Assembly: GCF_025403485.1 (NCBI RefSeq)
Contig: NZ_CP099966.1
Span: 186,001-250,000, forward strand
Direction of reading: 5' to 3'
Source of the DNA: Chryseobacterium paludis
GTDB taxonomy: Bacteria > Bacteroidota > Bacteroidia > Flavobacteriales > Weeksellaceae
DNA length: 64,000 bases
Shown in pieces: positions 8,244 through 19,100 of this stretch. The notes beneath the pieces are model-generated. The model was not told the DNA's origin and did no database searches. It saw only the letters and a program-made list of their open reading frames with translations. The translations under genes were made by a program, and so were the position numbers. Each line of letters begins with the position of its first letter. The stretch's first letter is position 1.

Positions 8244-9266
8244 ATGTTATTACAAATAGAATTTGAGAGCCTGCATGAAGTGCTTCGCTCTCTGTATGAT
8301 GAAATGATGCCGCTTTGTTCCCAAATGTCGGGAGTGGCAAGGGGGATTGCGGGATTAGGAGCGCTTTTTTATGTTGCTTATAGAGTTTGGCAGGCACTTT
8401 CCCGCGCAGAACCTATTGATGTATACCCGCTGCTGCGTCCTTTTGCCATAGGAATTTGTGTGATGTTCTTTCCGATTATCGTTCTTGGCACTATCAACGG
8501 GGTATTGAGTCCCATTGTCACAGGAACCCATAGTATGCTAGAAGGGCAGACGTTGGACCTCCATAAGCTTCAGGCACAGAAAGACCAATTGGAAAAAGAA
8601 GCACTGCTTCGGAATCCTGAAACAGCTTTTTTGTCTTCCAATGAAGAGTTTGACAAGAAGCTGGATGAGTTGGGATGGTCGCCTTCAGATATCGCTTCCA
8701 TGGCCGGTATGTACGTCGAAAGGGCTTCGTATAATCTTGAAAAACAAATAAGAGATTGGTTCAGGGAGCTGGTGGAAATTCTCTTTCAAGCAGCTGCGCT
8801 GGTGATTGATACAATACGGACGTTTTTCCTGATTGTACTCAGTATTCTAGGGCCTATTGCTTTTGCCATTTCAGTATGGGATGGTTTCCAATCTAATCTT
8901 ACCCAATGGATATCGAGGTATATCGGGGTGTACCTATGGCTTCCGGTAGCTGATCTTTTCAGCTGTATGCTGGCGAAAATTCAGGGACTGATGGTTGAAC
9001 AAGATATAGAAAAGCTTTCCGATCCCAGTTTCATTCCTGATGGCTCGAATACGGTGTACATCATATTCATGCTCATCGGTATTGTCGGATACTTTACCAT
9101 TCCTACCGTAACAAGCTGGATTATTCAATCAGGAGGCATGGGAAACTTTAATCGCAATTTGAGTCAATCCGTCCGCAAAGCAGGAAGCATTGCCGGAGCA
9201 GGAGTTGGAGCTTTAGCTGGAAATGCAGCAGGACAAGTCAAAGGACAGCTTTTGACCAAGAAGTAG
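8244..9266 (+). CDS. traJ: TraJ, multi-spanning conjugative transposon protein
   Basis: This 340-residue polytopic membrane protein has hydrophobic segments at about residues 28-46, 64-88, 180-215, 226-245 and 270-290, and a glycine/alanine-rich tail (SIAGAGVGALAGNAAG). It resembles VirB6-type channel subunits and holds the TraJ position between TraI and TraK. It begins 11 bases after traI. A gap of about 140 bases separates it from traK, longer than other spacings in the operon; I see no gene in that gap. Confidence 0.9.
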   Translation: MLLQIEFESLHEVLRSLYDEMMPLCSQMSGVARGIAGLGALFYVAYRVWQALSRAEPIDVYPLLRPFAIGICVMFFPIIVLGTINGVLSPIVTGTHSMLEGQTLDLHKLQAQKDQLEKEALLRNPETAFLSSNEEFDKKLDELGWSPSDIASMAGMYVERASYNLEKQIRDWFRELVEILFQAAALVIDTIRTFFLIVLSILGPIAFAISVWDGFQSNLTQWISRYIGVYLWLPVADLFSCMLAKIQGLMVEQDIEKLSDPSFIPDGSNTVYIIFMLIGIVGYFTIPTVTSWIIQSGGMGNFNRNLSQSVRKAGSIAGAGVGALAGNAAGQVKGQLLTKK

Positions 9267-9409
9267 CACTGCGTTGATACTTGATTACGGCCGGAAAGGT
9301 CACTCATGAATAACGGGCATGGATATACTTTCAATTATAGCAAATACAGTCTAATCCTACCCATAACACTAGTTACCCGACCGGCTTTTTACCATTTAAC
9401 AATTACAAT

Positions 9410-10033
9410 ATGGAATTTAAAATATTAAGAAACATTGAGAATAGCTTTAAGCAGCTTAGACTGTTTTCTTTTCTGTTCGCAGGAATGTGTTTAGCTGTTA
9501 CTGCATTTACGGTTTGGAAGTCTTATGAGTTTGCAGAAAAGCAGCGTCAGAAGATTTATGTACTAGAAAAGGGCAAATCATTGATGATGGCATTATCCCA
9601 GGACATCAGAATTAACAGACCCGCAGAAGCAAAAGAGCATGTAACGAGGTTTCACGAACTCTTTTTCACCCTAGCGCCTGATAAAAGCGCTATAGAGTAC
9701 AATATGAAGCGTGCATTTCTATTGTCTGACAAAAGCACTTTCAACTACTACAAAGATCTTTCAGAAAAGGGTTACTATAACCAGATCATTTCAGGGAATG
9801 TACTCCAACGCTTAGAAATAGACAGTATCAAGTGCAATTTTGATCGCTATCCTTATGCAGTACAAACCTATGCACGTCAGTATATTACGCGCAGTAGCAG
9901 TATTACCGAGCGTAGTCTGGTAACTTCCTGTTTCTTGATTAATTCAGTAAAATCTGAAGCTAATCCTCAAGGTTTTATTATCGAAAAATTTACGGTTCTG
10001 ATTAATAAAGATCTACAGGTGGTAGAGCGCTAA
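9410..10033 (+). CDS. traK: TraK, conjugative transposon protein (VirB8-like)
   Basis: The 207-residue protein has a short cytoplasmic N-terminus, one membrane segment (about residues 20-37, FSFLFAGMCLAVTAFTVW) and a periplasmic domain. This is the bitopic topology of VirB8-family scaffold proteins. The start MEFKILRNIENSFKQLR is typical of Bacteroidetes TraK. It follows TraJ and precedes TraL and TraM, in the canonical order. The frame is complete and of normal length. Confidence 0.9.
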   Translation: MEFKILRNIENSFKQLRLFSFLFAGMCLAVTAFTVWKSYEFAEKQRQKIYVLEKGKSLMMALSQDIRINRPAEAKEHVTRFHELFFTLAPDKSAIEYNMKRAFLLSDKSTFNYYKDLSEKGYYNQIISGNVLQRLEIDSIKCNFDRYPYAVQTYARQYITRSSSITERSLVTSCFLINSVKSEANPQGFIIEKFTVLINKDLQVVER

Positions 10034-10119
10034 CCCCAATATTACGATCAGGCGGTGAAGTCCTCTGAGAAAGGTATCAAAACTCACCGGTGAAGAGTAA
10101 AATCTAAAATAAGAATACC

Positions 10120-10428
10120 ATGAAAAATATAAGAAAGATGGCGGGAACCTGGCAGGCGGATTTAAAGGTCTACTGCAACAGTTTGACCCCACACCAACGT
10201 TTGCGATTCATCCTAATTATCTCCATACTATACTTGTTGATGGCGATGGCCACGATGGTTTGGATTTACCTGGATGCAAAAAGAGGTAAGAAAGCAGGAA
10301 ATGACATTGACCATATCACCAATCCATTGCCTGCTTTACAAAATAGTAAAAAAGTAGCTTTTATGACTACAGTCGATAACAGGGAAATAGAAAAATTATG
10401 GAAAAGGAAAGGAAAAGTACAGTGTTGA
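10120..10428 (+). CDS. traL: TraL, DUF3989 family conjugal transfer protein
   Basis: This 102-residue protein has a single membrane segment (about residues 30-50, FILIISILYLLMAMATMVWIY) between a basic N-terminus and a short polar tail, matching DUF3989/TraL. Its 3' end overlaps the start of traM by 31 bases, so translation of the two is probably coupled. Its biochemical role is unknown; TraL is a conserved small subunit of this mating-pair apparatus. Confidence 0.85.
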   Translation: MKNIRKMAGTWQADLKVYCNSLTPHQRLRFILIISILYLLMAMATMVWIYLDAKRGKKAGNDIDHITNPLPALQNSKKVAFMTTVDNREIEKLWKRKGKVQC

Positions 10429-11711
10429 TCCATGAGGCAGGTGGTAAAAAGGACATGAAGGTGGAAGCTTCTACTCGTAAAAAGCCTGAGTTTAAGAAAG
10501 CTGCAATTTATGGACTTCTTGCCATAGCCTTTGCAGGATGCCTATACCTTATTTTTCGGCCTGATGAAAAGAAGGTAATTACAGATGCAGGGCTTAATAA
10601 TGCGTTACCACAGGCTAATGATGCTGGTTTATTAGGAGATAAAGAAAAAGCATATGAACAGGAGCTTCTTGAAAAAAAGCAGAATGAACGAAAGAATGCA
10701 ATGCTTTCTTTATCTGATTATTGGAATAACCGTGATAGTGTTGCCAGCACAAACCCATTAACAGGAGAAGGTGGTAAGAACCGGGCAAATCCGACATTAA
10801 CCAGTCGGCAGAATTATGAGGAGATCCAGAATACCCTGGGAAGCTTTTACCATGATGACAATGAGAAGGAAACATTACGGAAGGAAATCAGGGAGTTGAA
10901 AAGAGAAAAAGCCAATGCAACCTCTTCACAGGATGCTATTACCAATGATCCGATTGCTATGATGGAGAAATCCTATCAAATGGCAGCCAAATATCTTCCT
11001 CAGGTTATGCCTCAACAGAAGCCGCTGGCTTCTGATACAATAAAGCAGCATCCTGTTTCCAAACGGTATATTGAACCAGTATATATGACGGAGAAGAGCG
11101 TAGTGTCTTCTCTTACCCAAAGACAGCAACAGACCGATCAGGAATTTGTGGCTTCAGTATTGAACGGTGGACAGGTGCGATTTTTTAACGGAGGTATTGG
11201 AGAAAGTTCTGCTGTTTCCAAAATACTGTCCAATAGCATCCATGCCTGTATTCACCGAACTCAAACGATCACGGTAGGTAGCAGTATTCCTTTGCGTCTG
11301 CTCGAAGGTATTCGTATCGCGGGAATAGCCATCCCACCCGGAACACTCCTCACGGCCAGAGCTGGGATTAGAGATGGAAGGCTGGGACTGGAAATTAGTT
11401 CTGTAGAGTATAAGGGTAAGATAGTCCCTGTAGAAATTTCGGCCTATGACCTGGATGGCCAGCCTGGGCTTAATCTTCCTTACACTCCAGATGTCAATGC
11501 GATAAAGGAAATCGCTTCGGGGATGAGCAGTTCGGCAGGAACTAACATTGTGCTGAGCAGCTCTACAGGGCAGCAGTTGATCTCTGATCTGACGAAAGGG
11601 GTAGTACAAGGAGCATCAGGATACCTGGCTAAGAGGATTGGAGCTCCAAAAGTTACTGTAAAAGCAGGATACCTTCTTTTCCTGCTCCCTAAAAACAATA
11701 AAAACAATTAG
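10398..11711 (+). CDS. traM: TraM, conjugative transposon protein (VirB10-like)
   Basis: The 437-residue protein has a cytoplasmic N-terminus, a membrane segment at about residues 34-52 (AIYGLLAIAFAGCLYLIF), a long helical polar linker with Glu/Lys/Gln-rich stretches (about 80-230), and a C-terminal beta-rich domain. The motif IPPGTLLTARAGIRDGRLGL lies near residue 313. This is the VirB10-like layout of a protein bridging both membranes. It overlaps traL and is followed by traN after 22 bases. The frame is intact. Confidence 0.9.
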   Translation: MEKERKSTVLIHEAGGKKDMKVEASTRKKPEFKKAAIYGLLAIAFAGCLYLIFRPDEKKVITDAGLNNALPQANDAGLLGDKEKAYEQELLEKKQNERKNAMLSLSDYWNNRDSVASTNPLTGEGGKNRANPTLTSRQNYEEIQNTLGSFYHDDNEKETLRKEIRELKREKANATSSQDAITNDPIAMMEKSYQMAAKYLPQVMPQQKPLASDTIKQHPVSKRYIEPVYMTEKSVVSSLTQRQQQTDQEFVASVLNGGQVRFFNGGIGESSAVSKILSNSIHACIHRTQTITVGSSIPLRLLEGIRIAGIAIPPGTLLTARAGIRDGRLGLEISSVEYKGKIVPVEISAYDLDGQPGLNLPYTPDVNAIKEIASGMSSSAGTNIVLSSSTGQQLISDLTKGVVQGASGYLAKRIGAPKVTVKAGYLLFLLPKNNKNN

Positions 11712-11733
11712 AACAACCCATTAAAAATTAATT

Positions 11734-12678
11734 ATGAAACATATTTTTAGAATGGCTGTCATTGTTCTGTTAACCCTTATGCAAAATGATGCTTGGGCGC
11801 AGTTACAGCCAGCAGAAATACCAGTTGATACCATAAAAGAGGTGAAGAGCCTTCCAACGGAAGAGTCTTATCCAACTATAGCCCCATATGATATAAGGGT
11901 GACTTATGATAAAACCACCCACTTGATATTTCCTTCTGCCATACGTTACGTGGATTTGGGTAGTGAGAATATTACTGCCGGGAAAGCAGAAAGTGTGGAA
12001 AATGTACTCAGGGTTAAAGCTGCGGTAAGAGGTTTTACAGATGAAACCAATTTTTCCGTCGTTACTGAAGATGGAAAGTTTTACAATTTCAATGTCCGAT
12101 ATAGTGAATATCCTGATACTCTTACCGTGAATTTATCAAAAGATAGAAAGAACAGCAAAGACAATATATCCACAGCTACAGAGGGCGAAGCACTTTTTAA
12201 AGAACTCGGTACTGATGCTCCGGCATTGTCTTATTTAGTGATGGCAACTATCTATAAACGCAATAAGCGATTTGTTCGGCATATCGGTGCAGAAAGCTTT
12301 GGGATAAAAGTGCTCCTTAAAGGTATCTATACACTCAATGGAAAGCTTTTTTTCTATTTGGAGTTTAACAATGCAACTAATATTCCTTTTACCATTGATT
12401 TTATAAGCTTTAAGGTTGTGGACAAGAAGATTAGTAAGCGTACGGTTATACAAGAAAGGACAGTGAAGCCTCTTGGAGAATATATGGAACTAAAAGAAGT
12501 TGCGGGGATTAGTACAGAAAGAAATGTTTACCTGCTGGAACAGCTCACTATTCCTGATGATAAGGTATTGGTCATCGAAATCTTTGAAAAGCATGGTGGC
12601 CGGCACCAGATGCTGAACATAGAGAATGAAGATCTCATCAAAGCAAGGTTGGTTAAGGATATGCGCCTGAATTTTTAA
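11734..12678 (+). CDS. traN: TraN, DUF4138 family conjugal transfer protein (VirB9-like)
   Basis: This 314-residue exported protein has a signal peptide ending near residue 22 (NDAWAQ). The beta-rich mature part includes the phrase THLIFPSAIRYVDLGSENI, characteristic of the DUF4138/TraN family, a functional equivalent of VirB9. It would sit in the periplasm or outer membrane and pair with TraM and TraO. It lies 22 bases after traM and 24 bases before traO. Length and start agree with the family. Confidence 0.92.
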   Translation: MKHIFRMAVIVLLTLMQNDAWAQLQPAEIPVDTIKEVKSLPTEESYPTIAPYDIRVTYDKTTHLIFPSAIRYVDLGSENITAGKAESVENVLRVKAAVRGFTDETNFSVVTEDGKFYNFNVRYSEYPDTLTVNLSKDRKNSKDNISTATEGEALFKELGTDAPALSYLVMATIYKRNKRFVRHIGAESFGIKVLLKGIYTLNGKLFFYLEFNNATNIPFTIDFISFKVVDKKISKRTVIQERTVKPLGEYMELKEVAGISTERNVYLLEQLTIPDDKVLVIEIFEKHGGRHQMLNIENEDLIKARLVKDMRLNF

Positions 12679-12702
12679 ACTAATACCTAAAATTTTAAGA
12701 CA

Positions 12703-13266
12703 ATGAAAAATATAGTTTTAATACTCATCCTGATTTTGGCGGGCTTTAGTGAAGTTAAAGCCCAAAGACTAATGGAAGGAAAGAAAGGAATAGAGCTTTC
12801 CATAGGCAGGATCTTGGGAGGGAATTTTTTACCCACTCCCTATTATATACAAGCAGGAATGACGGTTACCCGAAAGAAAGGCAACTATCTACTGTGGGCA
12901 TTTGATTATTCCCGTCGGAAATATGCCTTTGGAGGGATGGAAATTCCTGTGGAGAGTTTTGCAGCTGAGGGTAGCTATAATCTCTATGTACTGGGGGACT
13001 GGACAAGAACAGTATCCCTTTACGTTGGACTAGGTGCTGTAGCAGGTTACGAGACCATCAATGAGAGCAAAAAGATACTTCCTATGGGAGCTGTCATTCT
13101 CAATGAGGATCGCTTTATCTATGGAGGCGCATTACGTCTTTCTCTTGAAACTTATCTGGGAGATAGAGTAGTGTTGTTAGTGCAAGGAAAAACCCGGTAT
13201 GTGATGGGTACAACCCTGGAACGCTTCCGTCCCATGGCTGGTGTGGGAATTCGTTTTATTTTCTAA
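12703..13266 (+). CDS. traO: TraO, conjugal transfer outer-membrane protein
   Basis: The 187-residue protein has a signal peptide (residues 1-20, ending EVKAQ) and a series of amphipathic beta strands rich in Gly and aromatics. It ends in aromatic phenylalanine after GVGIRFIF, as outer-membrane barrels do. TraO is found after TraN in these elements. The following gene starts about 17 bases after the stop. Confidence 0.9.
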   Translation: MKNIVLILILILAGFSEVKAQRLMEGKKGIELSIGRILGGNFLPTPYYIQAGMTVTRKKGNYLLWAFDYSRRKYAFGGMEIPVESFAAEGSYNLYVLGDWTRTVSLYVGLGAVAGYETINESKKILPMGAVILNEDRFIYGGALRLSLETYLGDRVVLLVQGKTRYVMGTTLERFRPMAGVGIRFIF

Positions 13267-13282
13267 TGATAAATCAACAACT

Positions 13283-13726
13283 ATGAAATATTTTAGCAGT
13301 AAGCAATTATTAAGAACAAGTACTATTAAGAACGGGAGCTCATTTATCATGCTTCTGTTTATCTGCCTGGGGCTTGTCTCCTGTTCAAAGGAGCTGGAGG
13401 TTCAAACTAACTTTCCTTTTACATTAGAGATTATGCCGATCCCGTCATCAGTAGAATTAGGAGAAATCGTGGAGATTCCTTGTCATATAAAAAGAGAAGG
13501 ATTCTATAAGGATACCCAATATTCTATTAGGTATTTTCAATACGAAGGGGTCGGTAGGTTGATGTTTCAGGATGAAAAATATTTTCAGCCTAACAAGCTG
13601 TATAAAATTCCAACTGATTCTTTCAAGCTGCACTACAAACCGAAATCAAAAGAGGGGCATAAGTTTCAGATATGGGTATCAGATCAGTTCGGAAACGAAA
13701 AAACAGCTGAATTTGATTTTAACTGA
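13283..13726 (+). CDS. traQ: TraQ, DUF3872 family conjugal transfer lipoprotein
   Basis: Starting at ATG 13283 gives a 147-residue protein. A membrane/lipoprotein signal runs at residues 20-36 with the lipobox-like LVSC, and a beta-sandwich-like DUF3872 domain follows (VQTNFPFTLEIMP...). An upstream in-frame start at 13241 would overlap traO and has no family support. It is the last gene of the transfer operon. In CTnDOT a primase-like traP lies between traO and traQ; it is absent here. The terminator at 13772 follows. Confidence 0.85.
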   Translation: MKYFSSKQLLRTSTIKNGSSFIMLLFICLGLVSCSKELEVQTNFPFTLEIMPIPSSVELGEIVEIPCHIKREGFYKDTQYSIRYFQYEGVGRLMFQDEKYFQPNKLYKIPTDSFKLHYKPKSKEGHKFQIWVSDQFGNEKTAEFDFN

Positions 13727-13771
13727 TATATTCATTCACTTGATGGGTTAATTTGTATGATAATGTTGACA

Positions 13772-13796
13772 GCTGGGATTTCCATCCCGGCTTTTT
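13772..13796 (+). terminator. Intrinsic terminator of the tra operon
   Basis: GCTGGGAT (13772-13779) pairs with ATCCCGGC (13784-13791) around a TTCC loop, with one G-T pair, followed by TTTTT. It closes the transfer operon just before the convergent regulator gene. Confidence 0.75.
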
Positions 13797-13817
13797 AATT
13801 GTATTAACTAACAAAAG

Positions 13818-14207
13818 TTATACTCTTAACTTTTCTATTAATGCTTCAATAAGCTTATTCTGTGAATCCATTAATTTAGCAAGATGTTCCTGGTTCTTTA
13901 TAATTCCTTCCATCATAGCTGAAGAATTAATATTAAATACGGGGTTGTAGGCTGCTCCAATTACATTGGAAGAACAAGAATCAAATGTATTATTCGAAAT
14001 AACTGTATTTCCATCTTCTAATAAATCATTAATTTCAATATCATAGATTTCACACAACTTAACGACTGATTCAATACCTGGTTTGGAAGTATCCGTTTCC
14101 CATTTGTGATAGGCGGGCTGTGATATGTGCAACAGATCAGCAACTTCTTGCTGTGAGTATCCTTTTCTTTGTCTAAGTCTTGTTAGTTTGGTTCCCAGTG
14201 TTGCCAT
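13818..14207 (-). CDS. XRE-family helix-turn-helix regulator
   Basis: This 129-residue protein has an N-terminal HTH_3 domain (about residues 7-60: LTRLRQRKGYSQQEVADLL...AYHKWETDTSKPGIESVVKL), typical of Cro/CI-like DNA-binding proteins. The variable C-terminus ends in a helical segment that may dimerise. It is convergent with the tra operon and divergent from the toxin operon that begins at 14587, so it could repress either itself or that operon. No operator is identified. Such regulators are common between the transfer and cargo modules of ICEs. Confidence 0.85.
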   Translation of the reverse strand: MATLGTKLTRLRQRKGYSQQEVADLLHISQPAYHKWETDTSKPGIESVVKLCEIYDIEINDLLEDGNTVISNNTFDSCSSNVIGAAYNPVFNINSSAMMEGIIKNQEHLAKLMDSQNKLIEALIEKLRV

Positions 14208-14586
14208 AAGTAAATTTTATGTTGCTAAAATATAAAAAATATATAATATAACTGATGTACAATTTATAACCGCTAGTTATTAAATTTATAACTAAAAGTT
14301 TTCACTCCATGCAGAATTATTTTATAGATTAGCCCCAATTTATTTCAAGTCAACATCATGCAAAAAGATATTGTTTTAAATAACCTTAATAAATAAACGT
14401 CTTCGATTTATTAAAAAATAATACGACACCTTCTGTCGCTTTGCACTGATACATTTGTAATAATAAATGATTAAAAAGAACATGCCTATGAAAAACAGTA
14501 AATCTCACATTAAAATATGGGGAAATCCCTCATATGTTAATCAAATTACCTTTTTAGATTTAGCCTCATAAAAATTAATAATACCT
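14208..14586. other. Intergenic region with candidate promoter and a 29-codon reading frame
   Basis: This is the divergent region between the XRE gene and the T9SS/RHS operon. A TACATTTG at 14450-14457 matches the Bacteroidetes -7 element. An ATG at 14482 opens a 29-codon frame (ends 14571, starting M-P-M-K-N-S-K-S-H) that could be a leader peptide or chance. Nothing else is recognised. Confidence 0.35.
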
Positions 14587-16128
14587 ATGAAAAAAAAATA
14601 TCTAGGTGCACTTATGCTGTGCGCCGCATTAAATCTCTATGCACAACAAATCATCTGGCAAAAAGATATTAAATCCAGTACACAGGATTTTTTAAGTCAG
14701 ATTACCGCAACAATAGATGGGCAATACTTAATTACAGGCAGTGCCATTCAATCAACTAAACTTCATTCAGAAAGCAAACAAAATAAAGGATACGATTTCC
14801 ATTTGGTAAAATTGAATCAGCAAGGAGACCAAGTTTGGGAGAAGTATTTATCAGGGAATAACCATGATTACCTATCCTCTACTGTTGCAACACAAGAGGG
14901 TGATTTTTTAATATCAGGAACAACTTACTCAAATAAGGGTTTGGATAAAAAAGATGACTCTAAAGGAGGATCAGACATCTGGCTGGTCAGACTCAATGAA
15001 TTTGGCGATGAATTATGGCAAAAAACTTTAGGAACTTCTGCTGATGAAGAAGCGAGAGCTGTTATCCAAACTACTGATTTAGGACTCTTTGTAGCTGGTA
15101 ATGTTCAAAATTCAACCAATGGTTATGGTTCTAAAGATGTTTTGATAATAAAACTGGATAAAGACGGAAAGGAAACCTCACAACTTGTATTAGGAGGAAG
15201 GGGATTAGACGAGGTAGAGAAAATGATTCCAACTAAAGATGGTGGAGCATTATTAGGTATTTATTCCAGAAGTACTATCAGTGGATCAAAACAGACTGAA
15301 AATTTTGGTGAAGGCGATTACTATATTATCAAACTAAACAAAGATGGAAAAGTAGAATGGGAAAAGGACTTTGGAGGTATAGGGGATGACCATTTAAGAA
15401 CCTTGGCTCTAACTTCAAACGGGTATATTATTGGGGGGGAGTCTATAAGTGAAAAATCAGGAAACAAATCGGTGGGAATAGAAGAAGGAACTGATCTGTG
15501 GCTAATCTCACTGAATGAAAGGGGAGAAGAGGAGTGGCAGAAATCTTACAACTTTAAGAACAGAGATATTTTAATGGGGATCAGTGTGATTCATTCATCC
15601 GACGATAAAACGTCTAAAGGAATTCTACTAGGTGGCTATACCCAGGCGGAGGGAAGAGTCGAAACTGATGATGAAAGTTTCTGGATGTTATATTTAGATG
15701 GGGCTGGAAATGAACAATGGAGAAAATATGTTAAAGGTGAATCAAAAAAGCAGGAAGAACGACTTTCGGATATTAAAATCAACAGAGATGGCTCCATCAT
15801 CTTAGCGGGAACCAGTGCTGAAGAATTAGGAAAGGAAAACTGGAAGATTATCAAACTAGGAGATAAACAGTTAGATCAGCTAATTGAGAAGCAGGATATC
15901 AAGATCTATCCAAACCCAGTATCTGATTATGCTTATGTTGAAATAGGCTTTGATTTTAAAGATTCAGACATCACATTATATGATATGGGTGGAAGGCAAT
16001 TGCAAAGCTTGAAAACAAAGAACAAGGTAACGAAAATAAATACCCAAAGTTTGATACAAGGGGCTTATTTACTAGTAATCAAAACTGATACAAATAAAAC
16101 GGCTAACGCAAAATTGATTAAACAATAA
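14587..16128 (+). CDS. T9SS-exported beta-propeller-like protein
   Basis: The 513-residue protein has a signal peptide (residues 1-19, ending LYAQ). Six or more repeats of the form GDxxWxKxLGGxxxD...I.GGxTxS...GxxDxWLxKLxxxG follow, the pattern of delta-60-type beta-propeller repeats of secreted Flavobacteriia proteins. A C-terminal type A T9SS sorting domain (IYPNPVSDYAYVEI at about residue 438 to the end) completes it. It should be exported by T9SS and anchored at the cell surface. Its stop is only 3 bases before the first RHS gene, so it is part of that operon. Confidence 0.85.
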   Translation: MKKKYLGALMLCAALNLYAQQIIWQKDIKSSTQDFLSQITATIDGQYLITGSAIQSTKLHSESKQNKGYDFHLVKLNQQGDQVWEKYLSGNNHDYLSSTVATQEGDFLISGTTYSNKGLDKKDDSKGGSDIWLVRLNEFGDELWQKTLGTSADEEARAVIQTTDLGLFVAGNVQNSTNGYGSKDVLIIKLDKDGKETSQLVLGGRGLDEVEKMIPTKDGGALLGIYSRSTISGSKQTENFGEGDYYIIKLNKDGKVEWEKDFGGIGDDHLRTLALTSNGYIIGGESISEKSGNKSVGIEEGTDLWLISLNERGEEEWQKSYNFKNRDILMGISVIHSSDDKTSKGILLGGYTQAEGRVETDDESFWMLYLDGAGNEQWRKYVKGESKKQEERLSDIKINRDGSIILAGTSAEELGKENWKIIKLGDKQLDQLIEKQDIKIYPNPVSDYAYVEIGFDFKDSDITLYDMGGRQLQSLKTKNKVTKINTQSLIQGAYLLVIKTDTNKTANAKLIKQ

Positions 16129-16131
16129 ATT

Positions 16132-19100
16132 ATGAAAAAAATAGGAATAATTATATTTTTCTTTTCTGTTATTTCTACGGTTGCACAAACCAAAGTGGCA
16201 GATACCATTGGTGCAAAGAACGTGATTGAGGATGAACCAATTTTTGCTGATCCGGATAATAACCCCTTTAACCTTAATATATTAACTGCTAATACTGTAA
16301 ACACATATACAGGAAGGGCTGATATTTCGGTTCCCTTATATAATCTGAATTTTGAAGGTTTGGAAATCCCTATAAATTTACAATATAATTCAGAAGGGAT
16401 TAAAGTAAATCAGTTCGCTTCTGAAGTTGGTTTAGGATGGTCATTATCATCTGTTGGTGAGATTATTAAAGAAGTAAATGGAGGCTATGAAGATAATGAA
16501 GGACGTGACAATTGGAGGGCCTACCTAAGAGGCTTACCTAATAATCCATCAAGTGATTTTCCGGATTATTATACCATAAATACTCCAGTCTTATCAGGTA
16601 AATTTTTTATTGACAAAGAATTAACGGTAAAAGAATTAGAAGGATTTAATACTGCGAACATAACCTTTACACGAGCAAAGACCGCAGAGAGTGAAATTCT
16701 AAAATATGGATTTGTCTCTAACCGAAGAACCCAATGTTCATCAGGAAATGGTATTCCGGCCCCAGCAGGACCATTTGTGAATTATTTTTTGCATACATTA
16801 ATCGGAACCTGCACTAACACAGAAACTCCAGGAAATCATTTTGATACACAAATGATTAATATAATTAAGGATAAGTTTACTTACAGTTTTTCAGAATTCG
16901 AACATATTCATATAGGAACAAAAACTAAGGATGAAGCATTTAGAAGCTCTCCAACATTTCCAGAAGATGGTTATACTTATTCTGATATGGAATATCATAA
17001 TAGCTATAAATTATCTAAGATCATGGATAATACGACAAAAAATACTTTACAGGTGAGTTATATTCCTTTGGCGCGTTATGATGAAACAATAAAACGGGAC
17101 AGGATCTGGGATAAATTAGTACATAGGGTGGATGGTGGTTCTGTTACTAATTTTTTTAGAAAGATTGAAAACTTTGATATTTCAACCAAAGAAGCTTATA
17201 TCAAAAAATTAGTTTCAAAAATAAAAACGGATGAGGTGGAGATTCTTTTTAATTATGAAAACTCTAGGGAAGATAGAATAAATAGGAATATGGTTTTAAG
17301 TGAGATTCCAAATGCTCCAGCAGTAGAGTATACCGGACCCTTTTATGGAGCTGAGATTGTTAATCCTATTACACAAGAACCACTATTAAAATCGATTGTT
17401 ATTAAAAATAATATAGGACAAATCATTTCACAATACAATTTTATTTATGATTATTTTAATTCTGGATGTACTGACCCTGTTTGTAAAAGATTAAAATTAG
17501 TTGCTATTGAAAAAGGATTTGGGCCAAATAATTTGAACAAGGAAACTCATACATTTTCTTATTATGAAGATACAAACCTTCCAAAGATCACTTCATTTAA
17601 CAAGGATGTATTTGGTTTTAAAAACAACCTTATTGAATCTTCTATAACAGATTCTTATGGGTTTCCTATGAGACCAAATCTGTACAAATACAGTGAAACA
17701 AGAAATAATATTAATTTTGTTTACTACTCCCCTCTAAAAGTTAATTCTCTTAATCCGGCTATAGCTGCTGGCAGTTTTGATCAAGGTATTGCGGGACTTG
17801 AAAACATTCGTGCATGGACTTTAAAAACAATTACCTATCCAACTCAGGGAGTTCAGTTATTTTCATATGAGCCACATGTTTTTTCATGGAAACAATATCA
17901 AATCAGTGGTGGTGGACTAAGGATTAAGGAAATTAAAATGCTTGATCCTATTACTAATAAAACACTGACAACAAGCTACACCTATAGCAATGGTCAGGTG
18001 GCTACTCTGCCTCTGGTTACAGGTGAGCAGAATATTGCCACATATAATTTTGAGATTAAAACAGGCACACCACAAAGTTTTAATACCTCACTTAAAACAT
18101 CTAAGGCGAGCTATGTTATTTATCCGGAATCTAGAAAAATAGATCCCAATGGAGGATATACAAATTATAAATTTAGCAGTTACACTGAATACCCAGAAAG
18201 TAATAAGTATACTTGGGATATCTCTGGCAGTCTGGTTGATATTGATTTAGACCAATACTTATTTTCAAAGAATAGTATCAATACTAAAAGTTTTAACAGC
18301 GATTATTTAAGAGGGAATCAAATCAGCCAACAAATATTTGATAAAAATAATATCTTATTGAAGTCAACCGACTACAATTATACATCAACTGAATATGCTT
18401 CTCCTATTTTCGGAGAACAGGCATATTATCCTAAAGTTCGTTATTTATATTGGCCTCTTGCAAGCAGTTATGATGCTTGTTTTCCTCAGCAAACGCCTTT
18501 CCAAAAAGCGAAAATAATTAAGAAAAATAATTTAACAAAGATTATTCAAACAGATTATTTCTCAGGTAATACAATAAGTAGTGAAACAAATAATATATAT
18601 CTGGAACGGTTTAATTTATTAAAATCAGTAACTAATACTAACCAGGCTGAAAATACAGCCATAACCAATACCTATGGTTTCGAAAGTGGAGATGTATTAC
18701 TAAATAATCCCGACTACGAACAAATACTGGTAGGAGTAGATCAAAAAAATAATAATGATAATATAGGTAAATCAAAGGTTACTTATGCCAACATTAATGC
18801 CCTTGTTTTACCTAAAGAAAGTAACTATAATAATGTTGAATCTGGTGCTTGGGGAACAGATACGAAATATGACCTTTACGACAACAAAGGTAATATCCTT
18901 CAAAAAACAAATTTAGAGAAGCCTTCTACTATTATTTGGGGTTATCGTCAAAGTAAACCTATAGCCACGATAGAAGGTGCCACTTATGCCCAGGTAATGC
19001 AAGCAATGGGATTAAGCACAACAAGTAACACCGCTTATTTGCAGCTTGATATTGTTAAAAAATCGGATTTGGATATTGATGAAACTACAGAAGCTAATCT

